A stretch of 64,000 bases of DNA from assembly GCF_910592395.1 (NCBI RefSeq), contig NC_088325.1, positions 2,819,501 to 2,883,500 on the forward strand, in the 5' to 3' direction. The notes below the pieces were generated by a model. That model worked only from the letters and a program-made list of their open reading frames with translations. It did not search any database and was not told the DNA's origin. Position 1 is the stretch's first letter. Every line of letters starts with the position of its first letter. A program made the position numbers and the translations under genes. This DNA is from Lineus longissimus. Taxonomy: Eukaryota; Nemertea; Pilidiophora; Heteronemertea; Lineidae. This document shows positions 36,182 through 47,200 of this stretch, one piece after another.

Positions 36182-37679
36182 GTTTTTATCAGCAAAACTT
36201 GGCTGAATTATTTCTCGATCATGTTTAACTTTCTTGTAAGACCTGCTTTAAGTTGGGACCATTGTCAAATATTGCCGAAAATGTACGAGACCACAAGGCA
36301 CAAGGCATGATCATGACCACTGGGCAGTATTAATAAACGTTGCATTAATTCATCCAACATCTTGAACTAATTCAATCAAAGATCTGATTGGCTTTTTCAA
36401 GCAACAACATTTCAACATGAGAGAGCATCAGAACTATTTCTGTGAAGCCGAAATAGTGCCGATATTCTACAAATAATGCATTTTATAACAAGCATTATCG
36501 TCGGCTATGAATGTACAAGAATTACAATAAAACACATCGTGGCCACACATTGGCTTCTTTCATAAGAATTTGTTAATTCGGGTTTTCCGTGAAGCAGGAA
36601 ACCGCTTTACAACAAATGGTCTATTTCAGCCAATCGACTACACGGAGTCGAGAGTACACCCTGCTTCATGTAATTTGGTACTATATATTATATGTACTTC
36701 CTGTAATCACCTATATGCCGTCGACGTAACCGCAATAGCTCACCTACCGATCCCGATGGCCCAGTGGACGAGGCGACCGCCTCATAGATTGAAGGTCGAG
36801 AAGTCACCTACTGCCTGAGGTGTCACCTTCTTGAGGGGCGAATGTGTTGAAAGGGACTGCTGCTCAAAGGCGTTGCCGCAAGTGCTCAAATACCGAAGGT
36901 CGAGCTGACGCTGGAGTCGAAGGAACACCGTGCTTTATGAAATACGAAACCTCTTGGTAATATCCATGGAAATTAGCTGAGTTAATAGACTTTTGCCGTG
37001 CACATCAATCGTGCCGGCTGAATCATATAAATAGATACTATTAACATTGTGGCGGTGTAGTTCCCATTGTTTGCCCTCTCACTTCACACCATGTCAGTTA
37101 GTTTTATAAGTGCGGGAGGGCGTGCGGTAAGGAAAATGGCCAAACTGACGGCGTCATTATATCATGCGAAGAACGAAATCAATATGCAGAGGTTTAGAGT
37201 TTTTCTGACAATTTGTTTCAATTTTTGGCCCACCCGGTATCATAACGAACATGTTGTAGTTTTTTCTCCAAATTCGTGAGTGCCAGGAAGGCAGTGGGAT
37301 TCAAATTCTCCATTCAAAGGTCGGTAAGAAACGAAATTCGCATGGTATTGGGAGCCTACATGCCGTCGAAGTAACCGCTCACATACCGATCCCGATGGCC
37401 GGGTGGTGCAGGCATCCGCCTCAGAAATGAAAGGTCGAGCAGTCGTGGAAGTCGAAAGTTCACCGTGGTGTATGAAATTTGGCACTGTATACAAATGTAC
37501 TTCCGGTAATCACCTATGCGCCGTCGACGAAACCAGAAAAGCTCACCTACCGATCCCGATGGCTCTGTGGCCAAGGCGACCGCCTCATAAATAGAAGGTT
37601 GAGCAGTTCTTTATGAAATGTGGCACTCTACCATCAAAACACTCTCTGCACAGACGTCATCACCCGGCCCGGCCGTTAA

Positions 37680-38734
37680 CCCTTTTGCTGCCAACTTCGC
37701 ATTTCTGCACAATGACTTTTGTTCCTTTTGCTGCCAACTTCGCATTTTGGCGAAATTTTCCTATGTGGTGAAAATACATTGATTTTTCGTCTGCTAGCGT
37801 CGTTTATGGTATATACCTATAGATGGCGTGGTAGAGGAGTTACCACGCTACGTTTCTACTGTACATGTTATATATCGATTTGCTGAGATTTCGGGTGAAA
37901 ATCACTTCCAAAAGTTCACAAAATGGCGAATCGGATGTCATTATCACAGGTACTCGATGAATTGGGTATCATGCATGATTCAAAGAACTGTTTCGAAAGG
38001 TACCAAGCAGTTGTCAATTATTAGAATAGAGTTATCTGACTGCTACATACATTCTATGACAGGACATTTGGCTGAGAAACTTTGAACTTTCATGTTTAGT
38101 TGAGGAAACCCTGAATTTTAGCTGTTTTATACCAGGCCCCCTCCATAGGGACCCCTGACCCCCCTATCTACTATTAGTTCTCTGGTAGCACTAAAAAGGA
38201 GCTCTAGGGAGTGAAGGTATGTAATTTAGTCCCAACATATCACCATAGGTAGTAATTTTTGGTCTACAAAGTAAATGGCTGATCATTGAATTTTGAAGAA
38301 TTTTGCTCGATTTCTGTAAATAACGCATTGGTATTTCTTGGCAATTTTGTTACAAAGCAATACAAATTCAGGGTTTACAAGGTTATGGACTTAGAAAGGA
38401 AAGAGTAAAGAAACATGCAGATGCATAAAAATAGTTTTATTAGTTGTATTATTACATTTATTCCAAATTACAGTGGTTTATTCTACAAAATCTTCAATTC
38501 TCATTAGTTGTTCAAGATGGCGGCATGCAAATTAGGGCGTGACCTACTTTTAAAAATTTTTAATTTGAAGTCCAGGTCATACTGAACAACTTCCATGTGC
38601 ATTGTTTTGACATATCTCCAATAGTTTTCTCAGGAAAAATATTTAAATTGATCATATCAATTTTTTTCAATTTAACCTAAAATTGCTTGGCACTGAGGAC
38701 TCAAAAAAAAAAAATTTGCTTGGCAGCAAAAGGG
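37680..38734. mobile_element. piggyBac-type MITE, 1055 bp, TTAA duplicated
   Basis: TTAA (37676-37679) and TTAA (38735-38738) flank ends CCCTTTTGCTGCCAA and its complement TTGGCAGCAAAAGGG. Paralogous units read directly across the site. CCC-type ends with TTAA targets are characteristic of piggyBac elements. The left end is partly repeated inside (CCTTTTGCTGCCAACTTCGC again near 37720). No transposase. Confidence 0.88.
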
Positions 38735-39229
38735 TTAAAACAGACTTGCAGCTCCCATTCTGACCAGAGTTGCTGATGCCAGATTTTATATGCACCCAGC
38801 GAAGATTTTTCAATCAAGCACCGGAAAATCTCTATAAATGTCAAGAAAGCACCTGACCACGAACGATTAATGACTTCCTTCGGATCTCCGAACATTAACC
38901 AAGAGATTGACTCTGACACATATCATTTGATTCAGTCAGGTAGATTTAGGCAAAAAGCAAGCTCGCATTCAAAGATCGATAAATACCACTTTGTTTACAT
39001 TTGATTCGGGCGAAACCACGGTCATTTGAATAATTACTCTAAATAAGCAAATAGGCTGAATAAGTAATGAATGCATTCCAAATCTTCCCTAAATCCGAAT
39101 GCAAGCATTTGAATTACGAGATATGACTTCATAGAACATTTTCCATTGGGTGTATATAAATAATGACCCGATCGACTGTACGTGACTGTATGTGACTCTG
39201 CAGACAACTTGGCCAGACCTAAAGAATAA

Positions 39230-39487
39230 TCTAGTCCAAGAAACCTCGACCCTGTCCGCCGAAAAGCAGAGGGTCGAGTAAGCTTCATTGATTTACCCGA
39301 GACGAACCATACATTTTCAGTGCTCACAGAGGATGCACTGCCATACGAAACGCTCTGGTATTGCAGATTATTCACCTGGATCGAAGTTACCCATCCCACA
39401 GAAAAACACGTGGCCGGACACCGGAATCTTACGCCCCCAAATCGAGTTCATGACGAGTTCATTGTCGTCAAGTACTCGTCACTGTAA
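39230..39487 (+). CDS. Conserved plus-strand ORF of the array unit (copy in the 39-kb unit)
   Basis: The frame is open from about 39230 to TAA at 39485-39487, with RRKAEGRVSFIDLPE, LTEDALPYETLWYCRLFTWI and DEFIVVKYSSL. Against the copies at 4636 and 43169 most base changes are silent or conservative, and length is kept. TATATAAATA lies 70 bases upstream. The upstream start is unclear: a TAA precedes the open stretch, and CCAAG/CCAGGT near 39237 could be a splice border. Convergent with the gene at 39844. Unknown function. Confidence 0.35.
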   Translation, partial: SSPRNLDPVRRKAEGRVSFIDLPETNHTFSVLTEDALPYETLWYCRLFTWIEVTHPTEKHVAGHRNLTPPNRVHDEFIVVKYSSL

Positions 39488-39801
39488 TAAGTGAAAGGAG
39501 GAGACTGGTGAAAGAGTCTAAGAATAATCTAGAACAGAAGAAAACTGTAATCACAAAGTTTGATGAATATTTATAGACTTTCCATTCCTCGTGGCGCGGT
39601 TGGCATCTTTAGATTTCCGTTGCGACTATCAAGACCAACTCCTACCAGTTCGCCCACACCAGTCTCCCTGGAGTCATGAATTTACAGCTTGTGAATTCTC
39701 AGTTCTAGTTGATGTTGTTGTTTTCTCAAGCAATTGATATAGCCTATAGGTCTTCGATGATTCTGTGTGATCTGCTTCCTCGGAAATCCTACTCGAATGG
39801 T

Positions 39802-39807
39802 TTTATT
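39802..39807 (-). terminator. AATAAA poly(A) signal behind gene copy 5
   Basis: AATAAA on the minus strand lies 36-42 bases beyond the stop codon of copy 5. Copy 2 has the same signal; most other copies have AGTAAA at this place. Confidence 0.5.
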
Positions 39808-39843
39808 AATTTCTGAGATGGCCAAACCTCTCGAAGCGTTTTG

Positions 39844-41270
39844 CTAACCCACTGCCGTAAACCGCCTAGCGTATTTTATTGTCTCCTTGCTCTGTCCTTT
39901 ACCCACATCTTCAATTGTCCGTACGGGTGATAATAGAAAGCTATTAGGTAGCATTACTAGTCTGCGTTCTTTTCGATAGTTACGTTGTTTCCACGGTATC
40001 CCAATATGCCAATTACTGACCGAAACATTGGTCACCTTATTAATCTTTGTAACAATTTTCAAAGGAGCCAGAGGAGAGCATATGTCTCTGATAAATGTTA
40101 CACTGGAAAGTAAGTTTTTGTTTCTATTTGAAAATAAAAGCGTTGATTCCTTTCGATAGTCCGAAAAGTGAAAAGTTTGTATATACGGGACCGACAACAC
40201 TTCCAACCGCATTCTCGGTTGAGGAAAGATACGATATAGTGCAAGGAATCCTTTCTTTATCCTTTTATAGAATAAGATATGACCTTGTCGACTTACGCAA
40301 TAATGTCCTTTGGCAATGCATTCTAAACTTTGCCAATTATTCAGTTCAAAAATCGCATTCTGCCCGCGTATCCAAGTTATATTAAAAATGGAGAGAAAAG
40401 GACGACGATAGCTTCCTATGACAGTGCCAGCTATTACAAAGATGTTTTTCAAGACAATGGGCACGCCAATATTACAATGTTTAGTTGAACATGGGTGATG
40501 ACGAGGTAGGCTTATTGTGTGAAAATGACGAGTTGATATCTCAAACAACTTAAGTACAACCGGTTTGTATCCACTTTCCCGGCGCACGTAGTAGCGCAGC
40601 CATAACTTCCCGTAGCGAATATCACTGAACATTTTACTAAAACGAGAGGAAACAGACGCATTATGAACGAGTGCGTAAACATTCCTTTGTTCAGGTTGGT
40701 AGACAAGTATATTTCTTAAGGCATGAACATGTCCTTTATCATGTCGATGAACAAATAGTATCGAATTAGAATTGTCGTCAAACATAAACAGCCTGGCTTC
40801 ATATTTACTCAAAATGACTGATACGGGGGGTTTGAAAACGACTGGTTCAGAAACTCTGTACGTTTGGGTTCTTTTTTCCTGAAAGAGCAGTTGTTAAAGT
40901 GTAAGTAGATGAGATGAGAGCTGCACTGCTTTTCATTCTTGTTACCACAGTACAGTGAGCCTTTAACCAGGGACCCAGAAACTTCTGTATGGAATGCCAT
41001 ATGGTATGATTTACTGCCCCAATTTGTATCATATTTGACTTTGAGACAGATTTTTGCTATACCACGATCGAGTCTTGGCATGTGATAAAACCTTACCTCT
41101 AGTTGATACATAAGCCATCCTCTAGTAATCTTCACATCCGCCCTCTCCAAACATGTTGCCTTCTCACTATGCAATCGGCAAACATGGCCGTCATTATGCC
41201 CTGGGGTGTTAATAGTTTTGCAACTTAGCACCAAAAAGCAAACAAATGCGCAATGACACCTCGACCGCAT
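39844..41270 (-). CDS. Two-exon secreted protein, copy 5 (intact, central type A)
   Basis: Exon 1 is 41270-41097 (58 codons from the signal-peptide Met; the upstream in-frame ATG at 41351 would add 27). The donor is GAG|GTAAGG, the intron is 41096-40879 (218 bases, branch-like TTTAAC, acceptor CTCTTTCAG), and exon 2 is 40878-39844 (344 codons plus TAG). The protein is 402 aa. The signal peptide MRSRCHCAFVCFLVLSC is the same as in copy 4. The centre reads STKHCNIGVPIVLKN...FNITWIRGQNAIFELNNWQS and matches copies 1, 6 and 7. Possible N-glycosylation sites are HNASV and FNITW. Repeated patterns of the type GKLWLRYYVRRESG and GHYCVSRQGHILFYKR could be beta-strand pairs, hence a possible propeller-like fold (a guess). 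No transmembrane helix or known domain is seen. AATAAA stands 36-42 bases after the stop. Confidence 0.65.
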
Positions 41271-41841
41271 GTTTTTGTCAGCAAAACTTGGCTGAATTAT
41301 TTCTCGATCATGTGTAACCTTTTTGTAAAACCTGCTTTGGGTTGGGACCATTGTCAGTTATTACCGAAAATGTACGAGACCACTATATCAAACACAAGGC
41401 ATGATCATGACCACTGGGCAGTATCAATAAACGTTACATTAATTCATCCAACATCTTGACCTAATTCAATCAAAGATCTGATTGGCTTTTTTCAAACAAC
41501 AACATTTCAACATGAGAGAGCATCAGAACTATTTCTGTGAAGCCGAAATAGTGCCGATATTTTACAAATACATGTAATTCAATTTTATAACAAACATTAT
41601 TGCCGGCTGTTACTGTAGAAGAATTATAATAAAACACACCGTGGCAACACCTTGGATACTTTTATTGAATTTCCCATTTGCAAGCAACAAGTTGGCGATA
41701 ATCGTTCTGCTGGACAATTGATCCGGGTATTTCCGAGTATGATTAGGACAAGCGAACATTGCCGAAAAGAAGAGGACTATACTGAATAAGAGACTGTCGT
41801 ACGAACGCACAAACTGAATCCAAACATTCTCGCGCGCTGCA

Positions 41842-42123
41842 GTGACGGCAAACTCTCCACAAGTTGAACCTTTGCCCGAGATGCCACTTCAAAGTTTATA
41901 TTTCATTCCTTTATACTTCATTTTTGCCATTTATAGTCGATCCTTTTATCACTTGAATAACCCTGAAACAGCGTGGTATTCAAATTACTATACCGGCTAC
42001 TGGTCGCTGGATATTGACAATAGACCCGACGAAAATCTTTGTTGGTTGGTGAAATTAAGGGGCGAATGGTTTGAAAGCCGCTGCCGTACAGTTTTTTTTG
42101 AAAATATTGCTAACAAATCTTAA
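41842..42123 (+). CDS. Type-1 spacer ORF, open only in this unit
   Basis: A frame of 93 codons with FAIYSRSFYHLNNPETAWYS and DIDNRPDENLCWLVKLRGEW. It starts about 490 bases upstream of the divergently read two-exon gene (from its upstream ATG). The same stretch in other type-1 units is interrupted: in units 1 and 3 by an extra base giving TGG TAA, and in the unit at 50700 by TAA after CGAAGTTTA. Weak case for coding; it may be remnant or non-coding. Confidence 0.2.
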   Translation: MTANSPQVEPLPEMPLQSLYFIPLYFIFAIYSRSFYHLNNPETAWYSNYYTGYWSLDIDNRPDENLCWLVKLRGEWFESRCRTVFFENIANKS

Positions 42124-43168
42124 AATTTCCTGCGTCATTATATCATGTGAAGAACGAAATCAATATGAAGAGGTTTAGAGTTTTTCTAACAATTTTTTCC
42201 CATTTTTGGCCCACCCGGTATCATAACGAACATGTTGTAGTTTCTTCTCATAACTCGTGAGTGCCAGGAAGGCAGTGGGAATCAAATTCTCCATTCAAAA
42301 GTCAGTAAGAAATAGCATTCGCATGGTATTTGGAGCCTACTTGCCGTCGACGTAACCGCTCACATACCGATCCCGATGGCCCAGTGGCTCAGGCGTCCGC
42401 CTCAGAAATGGAAGGTCGAGCAGTCGTGAGAGTCGAAGGTACACCGTGCTTTATGAAATGAGGCACTCTACTATTAAAACAATCGCCCTGGTTCAGGCAA
42501 TGAGGCTACGCATCGCTTTATTGATCAACAGAAACATAATGTGTTTTTCAGGATGTTTGTCCGATATCTCACATGAATCAATCAAGTGTGGATTGAAACT
42601 AAAAGCTGCATTGTTGGGAGACAATGCCTACTTGAAAATTCTTCTTTTACTCTCTTGTAGTGAGGGAAACAAGAAATACACACGTGTAGTCTAAGTTTAA
42701 TGTTATCATTGCGACGAGTTGTAAATGCTTATACATTTACAAACTTTCAAAAAAATGACTTCTTAAAAAAAGCTTACGCATTTTAAAATAATAATTTGCC
42801 ATATGATATAAAACCTTCATAAATCGTCAGAAGGGTTTTATAGACAAGAAATATGAGTACTCAAATGAGCAACGTTTCCATGGAAACCGATCGGCTCCAC
42901 ATTTTCGACCAATTATGATTCGCAAAATGCATATGGCCGTACCAATTTCATGTCAACACATTCACTCTAAAGGTTGTAAAATGATGACTTTATCCAATGG
43001 CCACTTTTTCCATTGGGTTTATATTAATAATGACCCGATTGACTGCATGAGACTGCCTGTTACTCTGCAGACAACGAGGCTAGACCAAAAGAATAATCTA
43101 GTCCAGGTAACCTCGACCCTATCCGCCGCAAAGCAGATGGTCGAGGAAGCCTCGTTGATTTACCCGAG

Positions 43169-43354
43169 GTGAACCATACATTTTCAGTGCATACACTGGA
43201 TGCACTGTTATATCAATCGCTCTGGTATTGTAGATTATTCACTTGGATGGAGGTTACCCATCCTATAGAAAAACACGTGGCCGGACACCGGAATCTTACG
43301 CCCCCAAATCGAGTTCATGACGAGTTCATTGCCGTCAAATACTCGACTCTGTAA
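43169..43354 (+). CDS. Conserved plus-strand ORF of the array unit (copy in the 43-kb unit)
   Basis: Reads FSVHTLDALLYQSLWYCRLF, then TWMEVTHPIEKHV and DEFIAVKYSTL to TAA. The same frame is open upstream to about 43095 (RRKADGRGSLVDLPEVNH). The TATA-like block here is altered (GGTTTATATTAATAATG). The next unit element downstream is the Gypsy insertion at 43696. Confidence 0.33.
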   Translation: MNHTFSVHTLDALLYQSLWYCRLFTWMEVTHPIEKHVAGHRNLTPPNRVHDEFIAVKYSTL

Positions 43355-43695
43355 TGAGTGAATGGAGGAGACTGGTGAAAGAGTCGAAGAATAATCTAGG
43401 ACAGAAGAAAACTGAAATCACAAAGTTTGATGAATATTTATAGACTAGACTTTCCATTATGACAAACAGCCCCAATTCCTCAATCTATCATGTGCCACCT
43501 CCAATTCCCCGTGGCGCAGTTGGCATCTTTAGATTTCAGTTGCCACTATCAAGACCAACTCAGACCAGTTCGCCCACACCAGTTTCCCTGGAGCCATGAA
43601 TTCACAGCTTGTGAATTCTCAGTTCTAGTTTATGTTGTTGTTTGCCCACGCAATTGATATAGCCTAGAGGTCTTCGATGATTTTGTGTGATCTGC

Positions 43696-43857
43696 TGTTG
43701 CAAGTGGTGTTTCTTATGTTTTACAAAGACAAAAAAGACGGGCGTTGCGAGAACAATCTGTATTCAGGAGCCATCTTAGTTACACAAAGAATCTTGGGAG
43801 GTCATGTGACCATAGGCGCGCGAACATTCAAAAGACAATATAACGCATATTGTAACA
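43696..43857 (-). repeat. Gypsy 3' LTR
   Basis: In element orientation it begins TGTTACAATATGCG and ends CACTTGCAACA. It is preceded by the purine tract and followed by the TCTGC duplication (as GCAGA on this strand). Confidence 0.93.
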
Positions 43858-44289
43858 TCCTTTCCCTTGAATGATCCCATCCAAATCAAATCAAACACAT
43901 AAAACTGCACATACAAAACTAAACAGTCCAAGAGTCATATTGTGCAGACTAATAATGATCTAAACTTGGATTACCACCTCAAATAAGAAACAGAAAAAAA
44001 CTTGACTAAACTTGTCAAAACAAATACTGTGGCTGTGACAAATATCAAACAGAATGACACTTGGAAATACACATGGACAAAAAAATGAGCAATGATTGTG
44101 CTAACTGTACGGTACATATGAATAATGAATACTGGTTAATAATGCGCATAAATGTTTCTGTCTTATTGTCTATAACAGAAAACCATCGAAATTGTCTCAT
44201 GCTTTGGACCTTTCACTTTTAACACTCTCGTATTCAGAGCATAAACCATTCTTATGAAGGAGAGGTTACTAGCACTTCACTTCATTTTC
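43858..44289 (-). other. Gypsy 3' non-coding region
   Basis: 432 bases between the gag-pol stop and the 3' LTR. There is no reading frame. The last 11 bases form the polypurine tract. Confidence 0.8.
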
Positions 44290-47200
44290 TCACATCATGT
44301 AATCATGGAACTTAGCGGGTCTTTGCCTCACTCTTGTGGAGCGGCGAGGCTCTACAATAGGGTCAGGCACAACACTTTCGGAATTATCAGAACTAGACTG
44401 AGACACATCGATTTCCGGTGTCAGAATAACATCATCCTGAATCTCTTCGAACTGTTGTGACAAACTAAGCGGCGCTTCGGACGTTTTACGCAGATCTATT
44501 CGATTTCTACAGAAAACTCCCGTATCAGTTTCGACCTTGTAAGAACGATTTCCATCTCCTGACTGTACGACACCCTTTTTCCAACTCTTGTCTCCCTTTT
44601 TGTACGGTTTCATCCGAACAACGTCTCCATCCTGTAGCCTTGTCAGATCTTTAGCTGCGCGGTTGTAATACTTGGCCTGACGGGCTTGTCCTTCGGCCAT
44701 TTTCTCAGGAATATCGGTGTCCACTGGTTTACATTGCAACATTGCTGACGTCATAGGCAACAATGTACATGTTCTACGATTGAACATTCTCTGAGCGGGA
44801 CTGCAATCTAAACCTTGTGTAGGAGTGTTACGCGTCTCCAACACAGCGAGATACTGGTCAGTGCCAGACTTTTTAGCCTTGCGCAATGTCCTCTTGGCGG
44901 CTTTTACAGCGGATTCCACCTTACCATTGGACTGACTGTGACGCGGGCTAATCTTGACATGATCAAAATCCCATTTTAGAGCAAAACTAGCAAATTCTGC
45001 AGAGACAAATTGTCCACCGTTGTCACTCACAACTTCTTCTGGACAACCATAGCGTGCGAAATGCGCTTTGAGCTTTCGGATAACTGCTGCACTAGAAGTA
45101 GAACGAAGTCTATCAATTTCCCAGAAATTGCTAAAATAGTCTACAGTTATTAGATAGTCTTTGTTGTCCCATTCGAACAAATCACATCCAACCCTTTCCC
45201 AAGGTCGTGATGGCAACTCGTGACTCTGTAGTGTCTCTTTCTGCTGACAGCTCTCAAATTCACGACATATCTCACAAGACTGAATGTATTCTTTCAGTTC
45301 ACTGGACATCCTTGGCCAGTACAGTGCTTCTCTGGCACGACGCAAACATGATTCAACTCCAAGGTGAGACGTGTGAACTAGTTTTGTCATCATGCTGCGG
45401 AGTTTGGTGGGCACAATAACACGCTCACCCCGGAACAGAAGTCCATTCTGCGAAGATATTTCATCTCGGAGATGAAAGTAAGGCACAACAACATGCGGCA
45501 AGTTTTCCTTGCGCTCCGGCCACCCCTTAAGCACAACTCGGTTTAAACGTTGTAAAACACTGTCATTTGCCGTTTCAACTCGAAGCTCTTCAAGCCTCTC
45601 AGACCTGATGGGAAGAAACTTCACTATGTTTATTTGCTCAAATTCGACTTGAGTGCTGTCCTCACAGGGGAGGTAGGAGTGCGACAACATGTCAGCGATA
45701 TACATCTCTTTTCCTCTTAGATATTGAATTTCAAAATCATACTTTTGCGCTCGCAAAATCATGCCTTGGAGCCTTCGCGGGGCTCTCACTAGGGGCTTCT
45801 TTAGGATGCTTTCTAAAGGTTTGTGGTCACTAAGTACGGTCGTAAATTGGCCAAACGTGTACTGGTTGAATTTTTCCAGGGCAAACACAACCACAAGCAT
45901 CTCTTTCTCAATCTGAGCATACCTAGTCTCTGTTAACGTTAGTGCACGGCTTGCATATGCTAACGGACGGCCTTCTTGGAGAAGAACACATCCTAAACCT
46001 TTCTCACTCGCGTCTCCTTGAATCACAAGAGGCACTTTAGGATTGTAATACACTAGGACAGGGTCTATCGTAACAAGACGCTTCACTTCAGCGAAAGCTT
46101 TGTCATGGACATGGGTCCAAGACCACTGTGTTTCCTTAAGAGTCAACTTTCTAACAGGTTCTAGAACTTCGGACAACATTGGCAGAAATTTCGCAAGATA
46201 ATTGACGAATCCAAGAAAGCGGCGCATCGACTCAACTCCATCCGGCTTGTCTAACTCCAGAACAGCTTTGACCTTGTTGGGGTCCATCATGAGTCCATCC
46301 TTAGTGACACGATGTCCCATAAAGATGATCTCAGATTTCCTAAGTTCAGTCTTAGGCAAATTCAGCAAAATTCTGTTCTCAACACAGCGCTGGAGAAACT
46401 TCTCCAAAGTAACATCATGATCGGCGTACGCTTTTTCGTCGGTTTCACCAAACCCACAGACGAAAATGTCATCATGTATACAGTAGACACCGGGTAGCCC
46501 AGCTAGGGCTTGCGACAAACGCTTCTGAAAAATTTCAGACGAGCAACTGAGTCCAAACGGTAAACGAAGCCAACGGTAAAGGCCTCCGGGGGTCTGAAAA
46601 GTAGTTAACAGGCTGCTTTCAGAGTCAAGTTCACAGTGCCAATAGCCATTTTTAAGATCAAACTTTGAGAACACTCGGGCTTTGGCAAGTTCAGGGAGTA
46701 CATCATCAATGACAGGAATTTGATAGTGTTCCCTTTTCAATGCCTGGTTTAGCGGACCAGGGTCTGTACAGATTCTCAGATCGCCATTTTTCTTAGTCGC
46801 AACGACAAATTGGCTAACCCAGTCAGTAGGCTCATCTACTGGGGCCAACACTTTCACATCACATAAATGATCGAGTTTTACATTAAACTTGTCCCTAATG
46901 GCGACTGGTACCTTGCGCGGCGGCAATATCTTCGGACTAGTTGAACCATCAGTCTCCAGGTGGACTTTACCTGGCAGAGTGCCAACATCACCACAAAACA
47001 CTTGCTTATACTTTAGCAACAACGGATCCTTGAGGTGATCGGACTCAGACACAGCAGCAACAGTAAAGTTATCAGTATTGACGGTGATCAACTTCATTTG
47101 TTGTATAGCCTGAGCTCCAAGTAATGGCACAAACGGTTCATTCACAATGACGAATTCAACAGAGTACTTTTTCCTAGTCTTAGGATTACGGATAGTAACA

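Noticed and set aside
38701-38919. Minus-strand frames with GDPKEVINRSWSGAFLTF, repeated in several units
   Set aside because: Open in four units, but there is no start, splice or codon-level support, and the plus strand is open too (MSVSFISAGGRAVRKM). Left uncalled.
40809-40880. Programmed frameshift between overlapping frames near the AGGAAAAAAGAACCC stretch
   Set aside because: The overlap is explained by a conserved donor and acceptor pair; no canonical slippery heptamer is in the needed frame.
41253-41459. Plus-strand frame starting MTPRPHVF repeated in all units
   Set aside because: It is the antisense of exon 1 and its upstream flank; conservation follows from the gene on the other strand.
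43696-43857. Independent small repeat at 43.7 kb also found at 48.5 kb
   Set aside because: These are the two LTRs of the Gypsy element, as shown by the TCTGC duplication and the PBS and purine tract.
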